A stretch of DNA of 32,146 nt from JAWXTP01 sp044433415 (GTDB lineage: Bacteria > Bacteroidota > Bacteroidia > Bacteroidales > Rikenellaceae), in contig JAWXTP010000021.1 in NCBI GenBank assembly GCA_044433415.1, positions 1-32,146 on the forward strand, written 5' to 3'. The number at the start of each line of letters is the position of its first letter. Within the stretch, counting starts at the first letter, position 1. The notes below the pieces were generated by a model that was not told the DNA's origin, searched no databases, and saw nothing but the letters and a program-made list of their open reading frames with translations. This document shows, in pieces, positions 21,956 through 29,748 of this stretch. The translations under genes were made by a program, and so were the position numbers.

Positions 21956-22179
21956 AGTAGTGTGAAACAATTATTGCCATATTTTTAACAGCACTCTTGG
22001 AGCGATATTTTTTACTATTAAATCTCAATATAGAACCACTATATTTTCGATTCTATAGCAAAAAATCTCATCTCCAATAGTACTCTTAAAAACACACCAA
22101 TAATTATTTTACCCTACTTAAGTAGTGTGAAACAATTATTGCCATATTTTTAGCAGCACTCTTGGAGCGATATTTTTTA
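21956..22179. mobile_element. Nested three-arm inverted-repeat (MITE-like) element
   Basis: A 59-base sequence beginning AGTAGTGTGAAACAATTATT occurs directly at 21956-22014 and 22121-22179 with one difference. Between them is an inverted, diverged copy (22120 back to about 22056). The first two arms therefore form a terminal-inverted-repeat element of about 165 bases, with a central ATATAG/CTATAT hairpin; a third arm is joined to its right end. There is no transposase frame. Related ends occur at 6739 and 13356. The layout fits a nonautonomous IS derivative. Confidence 0.7.
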
Positions 22180-22349
22180 TTTTAAATAAGATGTTAGCTG
22201 CAATTAGTTTTATGGAATTTATTTAGGTTAAGAAAGTGCAATTTTATAATTTTAAATTATATAAAAATGAGCATTGGTTGTTGTAATTGCTTGTTATTAA
22301 GGGTGTTGCTTTTGTTTGAGTACGCCTTTGAAAGTATATTAAAAATAAT
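22180..22349 (+). other. Rest of the aroQ upstream gap, with a short leader frame
   Basis: Between the inverted-repeat element and aroQ the only coding candidate is a 28-codon frame at 22267-22353, whose TGA overlaps the aroQ start as ATGA. Its product contains LLL twice and FEYAF. It could be a translationally coupled leader peptide or chance. I see no convincing promoter here. Confidence 0.3.
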
Positions 22350-22778
22350 ATGAAAATTTTAGTTATTAATGGACCTAACCTAAATATGTTAGGAGTTAGA
22401 GAGCCAGGAGTATATGGTTCACAGAGTTTTACTAGTTATTTAGAAGAGTTAAAGTCAGAATTTTGTGATGATGACATCAGCTATTTTCAGTCAAACTGTG
22501 AGGGTGAGTTGATAGATGCGCTACATAAAAGCCATTTTGATAATATTGATGGGGTAGTACTTAATGCTGGTGCTTATACGCATACTTCTATAGCGTTAGC
22601 TGATGCAATAGGTTCTATAAAAACACCAGTTATAGAGGTGCATATCTCAAATACTGCTGCTCGTGAGGAGTTTAGGCACAAGTCGTATATTGGCGCTAAA
22701 TGTGTTGGTACTATAGCAGGCTTTGGTTTAAATTCTTATAATTTAGCCATTTCTGCTATAAAAAAACTGAATAGGTAA
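22350..22778 (+). CDS. aroQ: Type II 3-dehydroquinate dehydratase
   Basis: Catalyses step three of the shikimate pathway, dehydroquinate to dehydroshikimate. At 142 residues it has the dodecameric type II fold. Motifs: INGPNLNMLGVREPGVYG (6-23; Arg and Tyr of the active site), FQSNCEGELIDALH (about 46-59), LNAGAYTHTSIALADAI (about 71-87) and VEVHISN (with the catalytic His near 100), followed by REEFRHKS. It stands 60 bases ahead of pyk and may share its transcript. The gap upstream is occupied by the inverted-repeat element. A short stem at 22775-22794 overlaps its stop codon. Confidence 0.96.
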   Translation: MKILVINGPNLNMLGVREPGVYGSQSFTSYLEELKSEFCDDDISYFQSNCEGELIDALHKSHFDNIDGVVLNAGAYTHTSIALADAIGSIKTPVIEVHISNTAAREEFRHKSYIGAKCVGTIAGFGLNSYNLAISAIKKLNR

Positions 22779-22837
22779 CTCCTTAAAAGTTACTTGTATA
22801 ATTAAGATGAAAAATAAAATTTACACATAAAAACATT

Positions 22838-24280
22838 ATGGAAAGAAGAACAAAAATCGTTGCAACAATTTCAGACAGACGTTGCGAAGTGTCTTTTATA
22901 AAAGACTTATTTGACGCAGGTATGAATGTAGTCAGAATTAATTCTGCTCACGTTACACCAGAAAGTGCGTTAGAGGTTGTTAAAAATGTAAGGGCAGTGT
23001 CTGATAAAATTGCAATTCTTATCGACACTAAAGGACCAGAGATAAGGACAACAAAAACAGAGGTAGACGGTGGTTATCCTATTGAAAAGGGTCAACGTCT
23101 AGTTGTAAAAGGTTGTGATGATGGTACATTTACAACAGAAAATGTTGTATACGTAAACTATAAAAATATAGTACAGGATGTTCCTGTAGAGAGTTCGCTT
23201 TTAATTGACGATGGAGATATTGAACTTAAAGTTGTAGATAAAACAGAAGACGAGTTAATTGTTGAAGTAATGAACAAGGGAGTAGTAAAAAGCTCTAAGA
23301 GTATAAACATTCCTAGTGTTTCTATAACTCTACCTTCAATTACAGAACGTGATGAGGTTTTCATTAAATGGGCTATTGAAAACCAACTAGACTTCATCGC
23401 TCACTCTTTCGTAAGACGTAAAGAAGATGTACTTGCTGTTCAAGAGATTATAGATTCTATGAATAGCGAGATTAAAATAATTTCTAAAATCGAGAATCAA
23501 GAAGGTGTTGATAATATCGACGAAATTCTTGAATACACTTATGGAGTTATGGTTGCTCGTGGTGATTTAGGTATAGAAATCCCAGGTGAACAAATTCCTA
23601 TTATTCAACGTAGTCTTGTAAGAAAATGTGTAGAATACAAAAAACCTGTTATCATCGCTACACAGATGTTACAAAGTATGATTAATAATCCACGTCCTAC
23701 ACGTGCTGAGATTAGTGATATTGCAAACGCTATTTATCAACGTACTGATGCTATTATGCTTAGTGGTGAAACTGCAAATGGTGCTTATCCATTAGAGGCA
23801 GTGCAAACTATGGATAGAGTGGCTATGGAGATTGAAAAAGATACTGTTACTATCGTAGATGTTAATCTAGTGAGAATTAATAATGAGATTACAGCTCAGT
23901 TGTCACGTTCAGCAGTTAGGGCTTCATTAAACCTACCTGTAAAAGCTATAGTTATTGACACTTTAACAGGTCGTACAGCTCGTTACTTATCTGCTTACCG
24001 TGGTGCAAAAACAGTATATACTGTATGTTACAGAAAAAGAACTATGCGTGAATTAGCTCTTTCTTATGGTATCTACCCTGCACACCAAGAACCATCATCT
24101 TCTCACTGTAACTTCTTGTTTGACTCGCTTAATGAGCTTGAAAAACAAAATAAACTTAACAAAGAGGATATCGTTGTAGTAGTAGGAGGTAACTTTGGTT
24201 CTGATAGTGGAGCTTCGTTTATGGAAATTAGTACTGTGCTTAACTTAGAACAAAAATATTACTTCCAACAAAGAAAATAA
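22838..24280 (+). CDS. pyk: Pyruvate kinase
   Basis: Converts phosphoenolpyruvate and ADP to pyruvate and ATP, the last step of glycolysis, feeding the pyruvate oxidoreductase encoded upstream. It is 480 residues long, a standard bacterial form. Motifs: VRINSAH (about 31-37), ILIDTKGPEIRTT (about 60-72), KIENQEGVDNIDEIL, the magnesium/PEP segment MVARGDLGIEIP, and MLQSMINNPRPTRAEISDIA with DAIMLSGETANG. The C-terminal regulatory domain (about 345-480) is present. There is no extra C-terminal PEP-utiliser domain. It leads a tight run: the nucleoside phosphorylase starts 3 bases after its stop, and dnaN 7 bases after that. Confidence 0.97.
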   Translation: MERRTKIVATISDRRCEVSFIKDLFDAGMNVVRINSAHVTPESALEVVKNVRAVSDKIAILIDTKGPEIRTTKTEVDGGYPIEKGQRLVVKGCDDGTFTTENVVYVNYKNIVQDVPVESSLLIDDGDIELKVVDKTEDELIVEVMNKGVVKSSKSINIPSVSITLPSITERDEVFIKWAIENQLDFIAHSFVRRKEDVLAVQEIIDSMNSEIKIISKIENQEGVDNIDEILEYTYGVMVARGDLGIEIPGEQIPIIQRSLVRKCVEYKKPVIIATQMLQSMINNPRPTRAEISDIANAIYQRTDAIMLSGETANGAYPLEAVQTMDRVAMEIEKDTVTIVDVNLVRINNEITAQLSRSAVRASLNLPVKAIVIDTLTGRTARYLSAYRGAKTVYTVCYRKRTMRELALSYGIYPAHQEPSSSHCNFLFDSLNELEKQNKLNKEDIVVVVGGNFGSDSGASFMEISTVLNLEQKYYFQQRK

Positions 24281-24283
24281 TTT

Positions 24284-25177
24284 ATGAAATCAGAAAGTAG
24301 AGTCATACCAGCTAGTGAACTTATCTTAAATAGTGATAACTCCATATTTCATCTTCACTTAAAGCCTGAGGATATATGTGATAACATTATTTTAGTGGGT
24401 GACCCTGCGCGAGTAGATATGATAGGCTCTTTTTTTGATGAAATAAGTGTTAGTGTCAGTTCTCGTGAGTTTAAAACTATAAAGGGTCTTTACAAAGGTT
24501 GTGAGATTATGGTTTTATCAACGGGAATAGGCACAGATAATATAGATATAGTCTTAAATGAACTAGATGCTCTTGCTAATATAGATTTTAATACACGTAA
24601 GGTTAAAGAAGAGTTACGTTCCTTAAATATCCTTAGAATAGGTACTACAGGAGGAGTTCAAGAGTACACTAAAATTGGTGATTTGATATTGAGTGAGGCA
24701 TCTATAGGTATAGATTGCCTAGCTTGGTATTATGAAAACTCAGAAATGGTTAGAAATAAAATCTTAGAGTCTGAGTTTGTAAAACAGACTCTTTGGAGTG
24801 ATAATTTACCTCGTCCTTATGCAGTAAATTCCTCTTTTGAGCTTGTAAATCATTTCTCAAGTATTGCCATAAAAGGGGTTACTATTACTGCACCAGGTTT
24901 TTATTCTGCTCAAGGAAGAGAACTTAGATTACAACCTGCAATGAAGAATATAGTGGATAAATTTGAGAAGTGTGATTTTAATACTTTGAAAATTACCAAT
25001 ATAGAGATGGAAAGTGCAGCTATATGCTTATTGTCAACTATGTTAGGTCATAATTGTGCTACTATTTGTCTTGTTGTAGCACAACGAAAATTAGAAGATT
25101 CTAATAGTTCTTACAAAAGTACCATGGAAGAAAAAATAGAATTGATTTTAGAAAAATATAAACAATTTACGAAATAA
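24284..25177 (+). CDS. Nucleoside phosphorylase (uridine phosphorylase-like)
   Basis: Phosphorolytic cleavage of a nucleoside to base and ribose-1-phosphate; PNP/UDP family, 297 residues. Motifs: ILVGDPARVDMIGSFFDEI (about 36-54; phosphate site), STGIGTDNIDIVLNEL (about 80-95), LRIGTTGGVQ and NIEMESAAICLLSTMLGH, the glutamate-containing ribose-binding helix. The N-terminal extension and overall pattern look closer to uridine phosphorylase than to DeoD, but substrate choice cannot be fixed from sequence. It is 3 bases after pyk and 7 bases before dnaN, so it is almost certainly cotranscribed with both. Confidence 0.88.
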   Translation: MKSESRVIPASELILNSDNSIFHLHLKPEDICDNIILVGDPARVDMIGSFFDEISVSVSSREFKTIKGLYKGCEIMVLSTGIGTDNIDIVLNELDALANIDFNTRKVKEELRSLNILRIGTTGGVQEYTKIGDLILSEASIGIDCLAWYYENSEMVRNKILESEFVKQTLWSDNLPRPYAVNSSFELVNHFSSIAIKGVTITAPGFYSAQGRELRLQPAMKNIVDKFEKCDFNTLKITNIEMESAAICLLSTMLGHNCATICLVVAQRKLEDSNSSYKSTMEEKIELILEKYKQFTK

Positions 25178-25184
25178 AATAAAT

Positions 25185-26312
25185 ATGCGATTTACCATAT
25201 CATCAAATGCGCTGTATAGCGTTCTTCAAAATAACTTAAAGGTTATACCAACAAAGGCTACTATGCCGATATTAGACTATTTTCTATTTACTGTAGAGGA
25301 TGGTTTATTAACAATAGTATCTTCTGACTTAGAGATTACATTAACATCAAAGATAGAACTTCTATCAGAAGATGTACCAGGAGCAATAGCAGTACCTTCA
25401 CGACGTATAATAGATTCTTTAAGAGAGCTTACAGATCAGCCTATAACTTTTGAAGTGCTTGAAAATAACGTAATTAAGATATTGTGGAAGACAGGTAAAT
25501 TAATGTTACCAGGTGTTGAAGCAGATGGTTTCCCTATTGTAAGTGACATAGAAGATAGCATTCAAAGTTTTGATATTTCAGCAGATTGGTTATCAGCAGC
25601 GATTAATAAAACATTATTTGCGGCCTCAGATAATGAGTTACGTCCTATTATGAGTGGCGTTCACTTTGATTTAACACCTGATGCTGCTACTTTTGTAGCT
25701 ACTGATGCGCATAAATTAGTACGATTAATTAAAAATTCACCAAATAAGGATATTACAGAACATTGTTCATTTAACCTGCCTAAGAAGCCTGCTAACTTGC
25801 TTAAGAACTTGCTTCTAAAACAAACTAGCGATATAAAAGTTACTTTTAGTAGCAAAAATATTATGTTTGTTTTGGATGATTATAAGCTAATTTGTAGAAC
25901 TATTGAGGGTAGATATCCTAACTATAATAGTGTTATTCCTAAAAATAATGTAAATAAAGTTTTGGTTGACCGCGTTTTACTACTTAATAGTCTTAAGCGT
26001 GTTAGTGTATGTTCAAATGTAGTTTCAAATCTTATAAAATTTACAATTTGTGATAACGCTATAGGTCTTGTAGCACAAGATACAGATTTTTCTGTATCAG
26101 CTGAGGATTCAATAGAATGCGATTACAGTGGAGATATGCTTACTCTTGGTTTTAAAGCACCTTATGTGATAGATATGCTTCAAAATATGTCTACTGAGAT
26201 GGTTTCTTTAGAGTTTGCTGATGCTACACGTGCAGGCCTTATTGTACCTTACGAACCAAAAGATGAATTAGAGCAAAATTTACTTATGTTATTGATGCCA
26301 ATAATGTCATAA
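25185..26312 (+). CDS. dnaN: DNA polymerase III sliding clamp, beta subunit
   Basis: A ring-shaped processivity factor that holds replicative polymerase on DNA. It is 375 residues long with three clamp domains. It begins MRFTISSNALYSVLQNNLKV and contains LPGVEADGFP (about 106-115), LRPIMSGVHFD (about 152-162), ATDAHKLV, and EGRYPNYNSVIP (about 240-251). It ends LLMPIMS in place of the usual L-M-P-M-R-L type ending, a mild difference. There is no dnaA next to it, so this is not the classic origin arrangement. Instead it is in a run with pyk and a nucleoside phosphorylase, and the DnaQ-like exonuclease follows 41 bases on. Confidence 0.97.
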   Translation: MRFTISSNALYSVLQNNLKVIPTKATMPILDYFLFTVEDGLLTIVSSDLEITLTSKIELLSEDVPGAIAVPSRRIIDSLRELTDQPITFEVLENNVIKILWKTGKLMLPGVEADGFPIVSDIEDSIQSFDISADWLSAAINKTLFAASDNELRPIMSGVHFDLTPDAATFVATDAHKLVRLIKNSPNKDITEHCSFNLPKKPANLLKNLLLKQTSDIKVTFSSKNIMFVLDDYKLICRTIEGRYPNYNSVIPKNNVNKVLVDRVLLLNSLKRVSVCSNVVSNLIKFTICDNAIGLVAQDTDFSVSAEDSIECDYSGDMLTLGFKAPYVIDMLQNMSTEMVSLEFADATRAGLIVPYEPKDELEQNLLMLLMPIMS

Positions 26313-26353
26313 TTATAGGCGTTATTATTAATAATTATTATTATTATTTACTT

Positions 26354-27115
26354 ATGAAATTAAATTTAACAAAACCTATCATATTCTTTGACCTTGAAAC
26401 AACAGGTATAGACGTTGTTAAAGATAGAATAGTCGAGATTTCTGTTTTAAAGGTAAGTCCTAACGGTGATGAAGTATGTAAAACAAGACGTATAAATCCA
26501 GGAATGCCTATTCCAGCTGAATCATCAGCAGTACATGGAATCTTTGATAAGGATGTTGAAAATGAACCTCATTTTAAAGAAATTGCAAAATCTTTAGCTG
26601 TCTTTTTTGAGGGTTGTGACTTAGCAGGTTATAATTCTGATAGATTTGATATTCCTATGTTAGCAGAAGAATTCTTAAGAGCGGGTATTGATATAGATTT
26701 AAAAAAGGCTAAGACAGTAGATGTTCAGACTATTTTCCATAAAATGGAACAGCGTACTCTTAGTGCAGCATATAGATTCTATTGTGATGAAGATCTTGAA
26801 GGAGCTCACTCTGCCGAGGCCGATACAAGAGCTACTTACAGTATACTTAAGTCTCAACTAGATAGATATAGTGAGCTTGAAAATTCAATAAATTTCTTAA
26901 GTGAATACACAACAAGAGATAGTTTTGTAGACTTTGCTGGTCGCATAATTTATAATAAAGATAAAGTTGAAGTTTTTAGTTTTGGTAAATATAAGGGCAA
27001 GTCAGTTGCTGAAGTTTTTAAAACTGACCCTGGTTACTATTCGTGGATTATGAATGGAGATTTCCCTGAATATACTAAAAAAGTTTTAACTGCAATTAGA
27101 CTGAAAAGCAAGTAG
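26354..27115 (+). CDS. DnaQ-like 3'-5' exonuclease with C-terminal ExoX-like domain
   Basis: A DEDD-family exonuclease, 253 residues, related to the proofreading epsilon subunit. Exo I is FFDLETTGID (Asp13, Glu15). Exo II is GYNSDRFDIPMLAEEF (about 96-111). Exo III is AHSAEADTRATYSIL (about 150-164), with the catalytic His and Asp. After a linker, residues about 212-245 (FSFGKYKGKSVAEVF, then GYYSWIMNGDFP) match the small C-terminal domain found in exodeoxyribonuclease X-like proteins. It follows dnaN by 41 A/T-rich bases. Proofreading or repair is likely. Whether it is the main replicative epsilon subunit cannot be told here. Confidence 0.88.
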   Translation: MKLNLTKPIIFFDLETTGIDVVKDRIVEISVLKVSPNGDEVCKTRRINPGMPIPAESSAVHGIFDKDVENEPHFKEIAKSLAVFFEGCDLAGYNSDRFDIPMLAEEFLRAGIDIDLKKAKTVDVQTIFHKMEQRTLSAAYRFYCDEDLEGAHSAEADTRATYSILKSQLDRYSELENSINFLSEYTTRDSFVDFAGRIIYNKDKVEVFSFGKYKGKSVAEVFKTDPGYYSWIMNGDFPEYTKKVLTAIRLKSK

Positions 27116-27223
27116 ACACAGAAATCTAATTATTAGAACTCCCTTATAAAATTTTATAATATTTTCATTCATAACAGTGAAAATAAAAGGGTTAATTGCT
27201 TGTTGTAGCTCTGCAATTATCAG

Positions 27224-27251
27224 TGTTAATCATTAATTATTAATCATTATT
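27224..27251 (+). repeat. Second 7-bp repeat before a start codon
   Basis: Units TGTTAAT, CATTAAT, TATTAAT and CATTATT end 1 base before the ATG at 27253. The array and about 35 bases before it resemble the DUF4831 leader at 10558-10640, including TTGCTTGTTRTRG. Confidence 0.65.
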
Positions 27252-27252
27252 T

Positions 27253-28872
27253 ATGAAACGTACAATACATTTTTTATTGTCTATATTTTTATTAATCTTA
27301 TGTGTGTCAGATGGTTATTCTTCTGAGACGGATGCGGACATAAATTTTCTGCGTTCTAAAAAGATACGTTATGTTAAGCATACAGTTTTAGCAAATGAAG
27401 ATATATACGAAATTCTTAATCGTTATGGTTTAACATTTACAAGTATTCAAGATGATAATAGTTCTATAGATCTTTTCAACTTAATATCGGGGACTACACT
27501 TTTAATAAATAAAAAAGAAATCAGCACTGCTAAATCTTGGGAAATAGAGGAAGACCTTAAAAAATATGATTCTATACGAAACAAGGCAGAAGGTGAAGTT
27601 GATAGTGCAGGACAGAAGAAATATATTCTTCATACTGTTAAAAAAGGTGAGTCTTTATATTCTTTAGGTAGACAATATAGGGTTTCTATTTCAAGTTTAG
27701 AAAAGACAAATCCTACAACTATCAAAAATGGAGAGTTGAAAATTGGTTCGACTATTAAAATACTTAATAAAGCATGGGGTGTGTCACATGATGATAAGGC
27801 CTTAGATTCAAAGGAAGATGAAATCATAGCTTCTAGAATCTATAAAAAGTTTAGTCATGATACGCCTGCAAAAATTGCTCTTTTAATGCCATTTAAAAAT
27901 TCTGACAATAATGAGGTTATTCAATTTACTGAGTTTTATCAAGGCTTTATGTTGGGGTTAGACTCTATGAGAAATAATGGTATTTCTGTTAATTTAGACG
28001 TGTATAACACAGAGCGTTCAGTGGAGAAAGCTATGAGTATTGTTAAAAATAATGAGCTTAACTTAGTTGATTTAATAGTAGGACCTGTTTACAGTGATCA
28101 ATTTAGTAAAGTAGCAGATTGGGCATCCTTGAATAATGTACCTATAGTATCACCTTTAGCATTAACTGATTATGATAATAATGGAGTGTTTAAAGTTGCG
28201 CCTGATGATGACACTAAATATGATAAAATTAAGGATTATTTATTAAATAAGAATATCATATATATAAAATCTATAGATGATGATGAAGAATTTGTAAATA
28301 AAATTAAAGAACTTTCAGATAATCCAGATATATTAGAATTAGAGTTTGATCCAAAAGCGGAGCCTATGTCTATTGTTGATACTCTAGTAAGAAAAGAAAT
28401 AAACTTATTTATTGTTGCTACTAAAAAAGGTGATATTGCAGATGCTATTCTTTCAAAATTAAGCTCAGTTAAAACCTTTGCGTATAATAAGCAAATAGAG
28501 GTGTTGTGTTCATCGCAAATAGCCCGTACGCAACAGGTTAATGCAGCAAGTATGTTTAAGTTAAATGTTTCTTATCTTACAACTTATCATGTGGATAGAA
28601 CAGATGAAAATGTTATGTCTTTTGATAATAAGTATATTTCATTATATGGTGAAGTCCCTTCTTTATATGCATATAGAGGTTATGATATAGCTTTGGTTTT
28701 CTTAAAAGCCATGTTAGATTACGGAAGTGATTTTGCTAACTTTATGAATAACTATAGACAGAAAACTTTATCTGTAGAATATAACTTTAAAAGCACTCTT
28801 AAGAATGGTTATGAAAATGATTCATGGACCTTTGTTACTTATACACCAAATTATAAAATCTTGGTAAGATAG
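27253..28872 (+). CDS. Exported LysM / periplasmic-binding-protein fusion
   Basis: A 539-residue envelope protein. A signal peptide (about 1-24, FLLSIFLLILCVSDGYS) leads to a degenerate LysM-like repeat (about 37-85, YVKHTVLANEDIYEILNRYG). A clear LysM domain follows (about 118-172, YILHTVKKGESLYSLGRQYR), which binds peptidoglycan. The C-terminal two thirds (about 200-535) look like a type I periplasmic-binding fold (KIALLMPFKNSDNNEVIQF, then VDLIVGPVYSDQF and NNVPIVSPLA), as in amino-acid ABC receptors. This combination is known in Bacteroidota, but its ligand is unknown. Its stop abuts the start of the permease gene with no gap, so the two are translationally coupled. Confidence 0.85.
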   Translation: MKRTIHFLLSIFLLILCVSDGYSSETDADINFLRSKKIRYVKHTVLANEDIYEILNRYGLTFTSIQDDNSSIDLFNLISGTTLLINKKEISTAKSWEIEEDLKKYDSIRNKAEGEVDSAGQKKYILHTVKKGESLYSLGRQYRVSISSLEKTNPTTIKNGELKIGSTIKILNKAWGVSHDDKALDSKEDEIIASRIYKKFSHDTPAKIALLMPFKNSDNNEVIQFTEFYQGFMLGLDSMRNNGISVNLDVYNTERSVEKAMSIVKNNELNLVDLIVGPVYSDQFSKVADWASLNNVPIVSPLALTDYDNNGVFKVAPDDDTKYDKIKDYLLNKNIIYIKSIDDDEEFVNKIKELSDNPDILELEFDPKAEPMSIVDTLVRKEINLFIVATKKGDIADAILSKLSSVKTFAYNKQIEVLCSSQIARTQQVNAASMFKLNVSYLTTYHVDRTDENVMSFDNKYISLYGEVPSLYAYRGYDIALVFLKAMLDYGSDFANFMNNYRQKTLSVEYNFKSTLKNGYENDSWTFVTYTPNYKILVR

Positions 28873-29697
28873 ATGAGTTTTTTTAGTGATATTCTAAATT
28901 TTGAATTTTTACAGAATGCAGTTATAGCTATTTTGTTTATGAGTGTAACTTGTTCTGTTATAGGTGCATATATAGTTGTAAAAAGAGTGGTGTTTTTAAG
29001 TGGAGGTCTTACTCATGCTTCTTTTGGTGGAATAGGAATCGCATATTATATGGGTGTTAACCCTTTGTATGGAGCCATGATTTTTTCTATAGCTTCGGCA
29101 TTAGGTTTTGACGTTCTTACTAAGAAGGGTGATATGCGTGAAGATTCAGCTATAGGTGTGCTGTGGGCTTTGGGTATGGCAATAGGTATATTGTTTATCT
29201 TTTTGACACCAGGTTATGCTCCAAATCTTATGAGTTTCCTTTTTGGTAATGTGCTTACAATAACAACAGATTTATTAGCCTTAAATGGGGTGTTAGCTGC
29301 CTTTATTTTAGTACTTTTCATATTTGCTGAAAAGTCTGTAATGTTTATAGCTTTTGATAGTAGCTTTGCTGAGACACGTGGTGTTTCGGTAAAATTTATA
29401 GAGCGTATTATGCTTGTCTTGATAGCAGTAACAATAGTTCTTATCCTTAAATTAGTGGGTATTATGCTATTAGTTTCATTGCTTACTATTCCTTCTATGA
29501 TATCTTCAATCGTTACTACTACCTTTCGTCAAATGGTGTGGTCAAATGTAATTATTACATTTATTAGTGGCTTAATAGGCGTTTGGTTGAGTGTAGAAGT
29601 CGATATTCCTACAGGAGCGTCAATAATTATAGTGCTATCAGCATTGTATATTATCGTAAAAATTGCTCATCTTTTAAAAACAATTTCTAAAAATTAA
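28873..29697 (+). CDS. ZnuB-like metal ABC transporter permease
   Basis: An integral inner-membrane subunit of the ABC-3 (ZnuB/MntB) family, 274 residues, with about eight hydrophobic segments. The conserved GLTHASFGGIGIAYYMG (about 44-60) and the cytoplasmic TRGVSVKFIERIML coupling segment (about 172-185) support the family. Metal specificity (Zn, Mn, Fe) is not decidable. No matching ATPase (ZnuC) or metal-binding receptor (ZnuA) is in the window. The preceding LysM/binding fusion is not a ZnuA homologue, and the following ABC-F protein lacks the role of a transport ATPase. The start is the ATG immediately after the previous stop. Confidence 0.9.
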   Translation: MSFFSDILNFEFLQNAVIAILFMSVTCSVIGAYIVVKRVVFLSGGLTHASFGGIGIAYYMGVNPLYGAMIFSIASALGFDVLTKKGDMREDSAIGVLWALGMAIGILFIFLTPGYAPNLMSFLFGNVLTITTDLLALNGVLAAFILVLFIFAEKSVMFIAFDSSFAETRGVSVKFIERIMLVLIAVTIVLILKLVGIMLLVSLLTIPSMISSIVTTTFRQMVWSNVIITFISGLIGVWLSVEVDIPTGASIIIVLSALYIIVKIAHLLKTISKN

Positions 29698-29720
29698 ATT
29701 TCCTAAAGGGAACTTTTGAA
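29698..29720 (+). terminator. Weak hairpin after the permease gene
   Basis: TTTCC and GGGAA flank a TAAA loop and are followed by CTTTT. It resembles the stronger TTCCCC/GGGGAA hairpin after purU. It may only partly terminate, since the ABC-F gene follows within 52 bases. Confidence 0.35.
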
Positions 29721-29748
29721 GGTTTCCAATTTAAAAATAAAATAATTA

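Noticed and set aside
25185..26312. Replication origin next to dnaN
   Set aside because: There is no dnaA, no DnaA-box cluster and no rpmH/gyrB context. dnaN here is in a pyk-nucleoside phosphorylase run.
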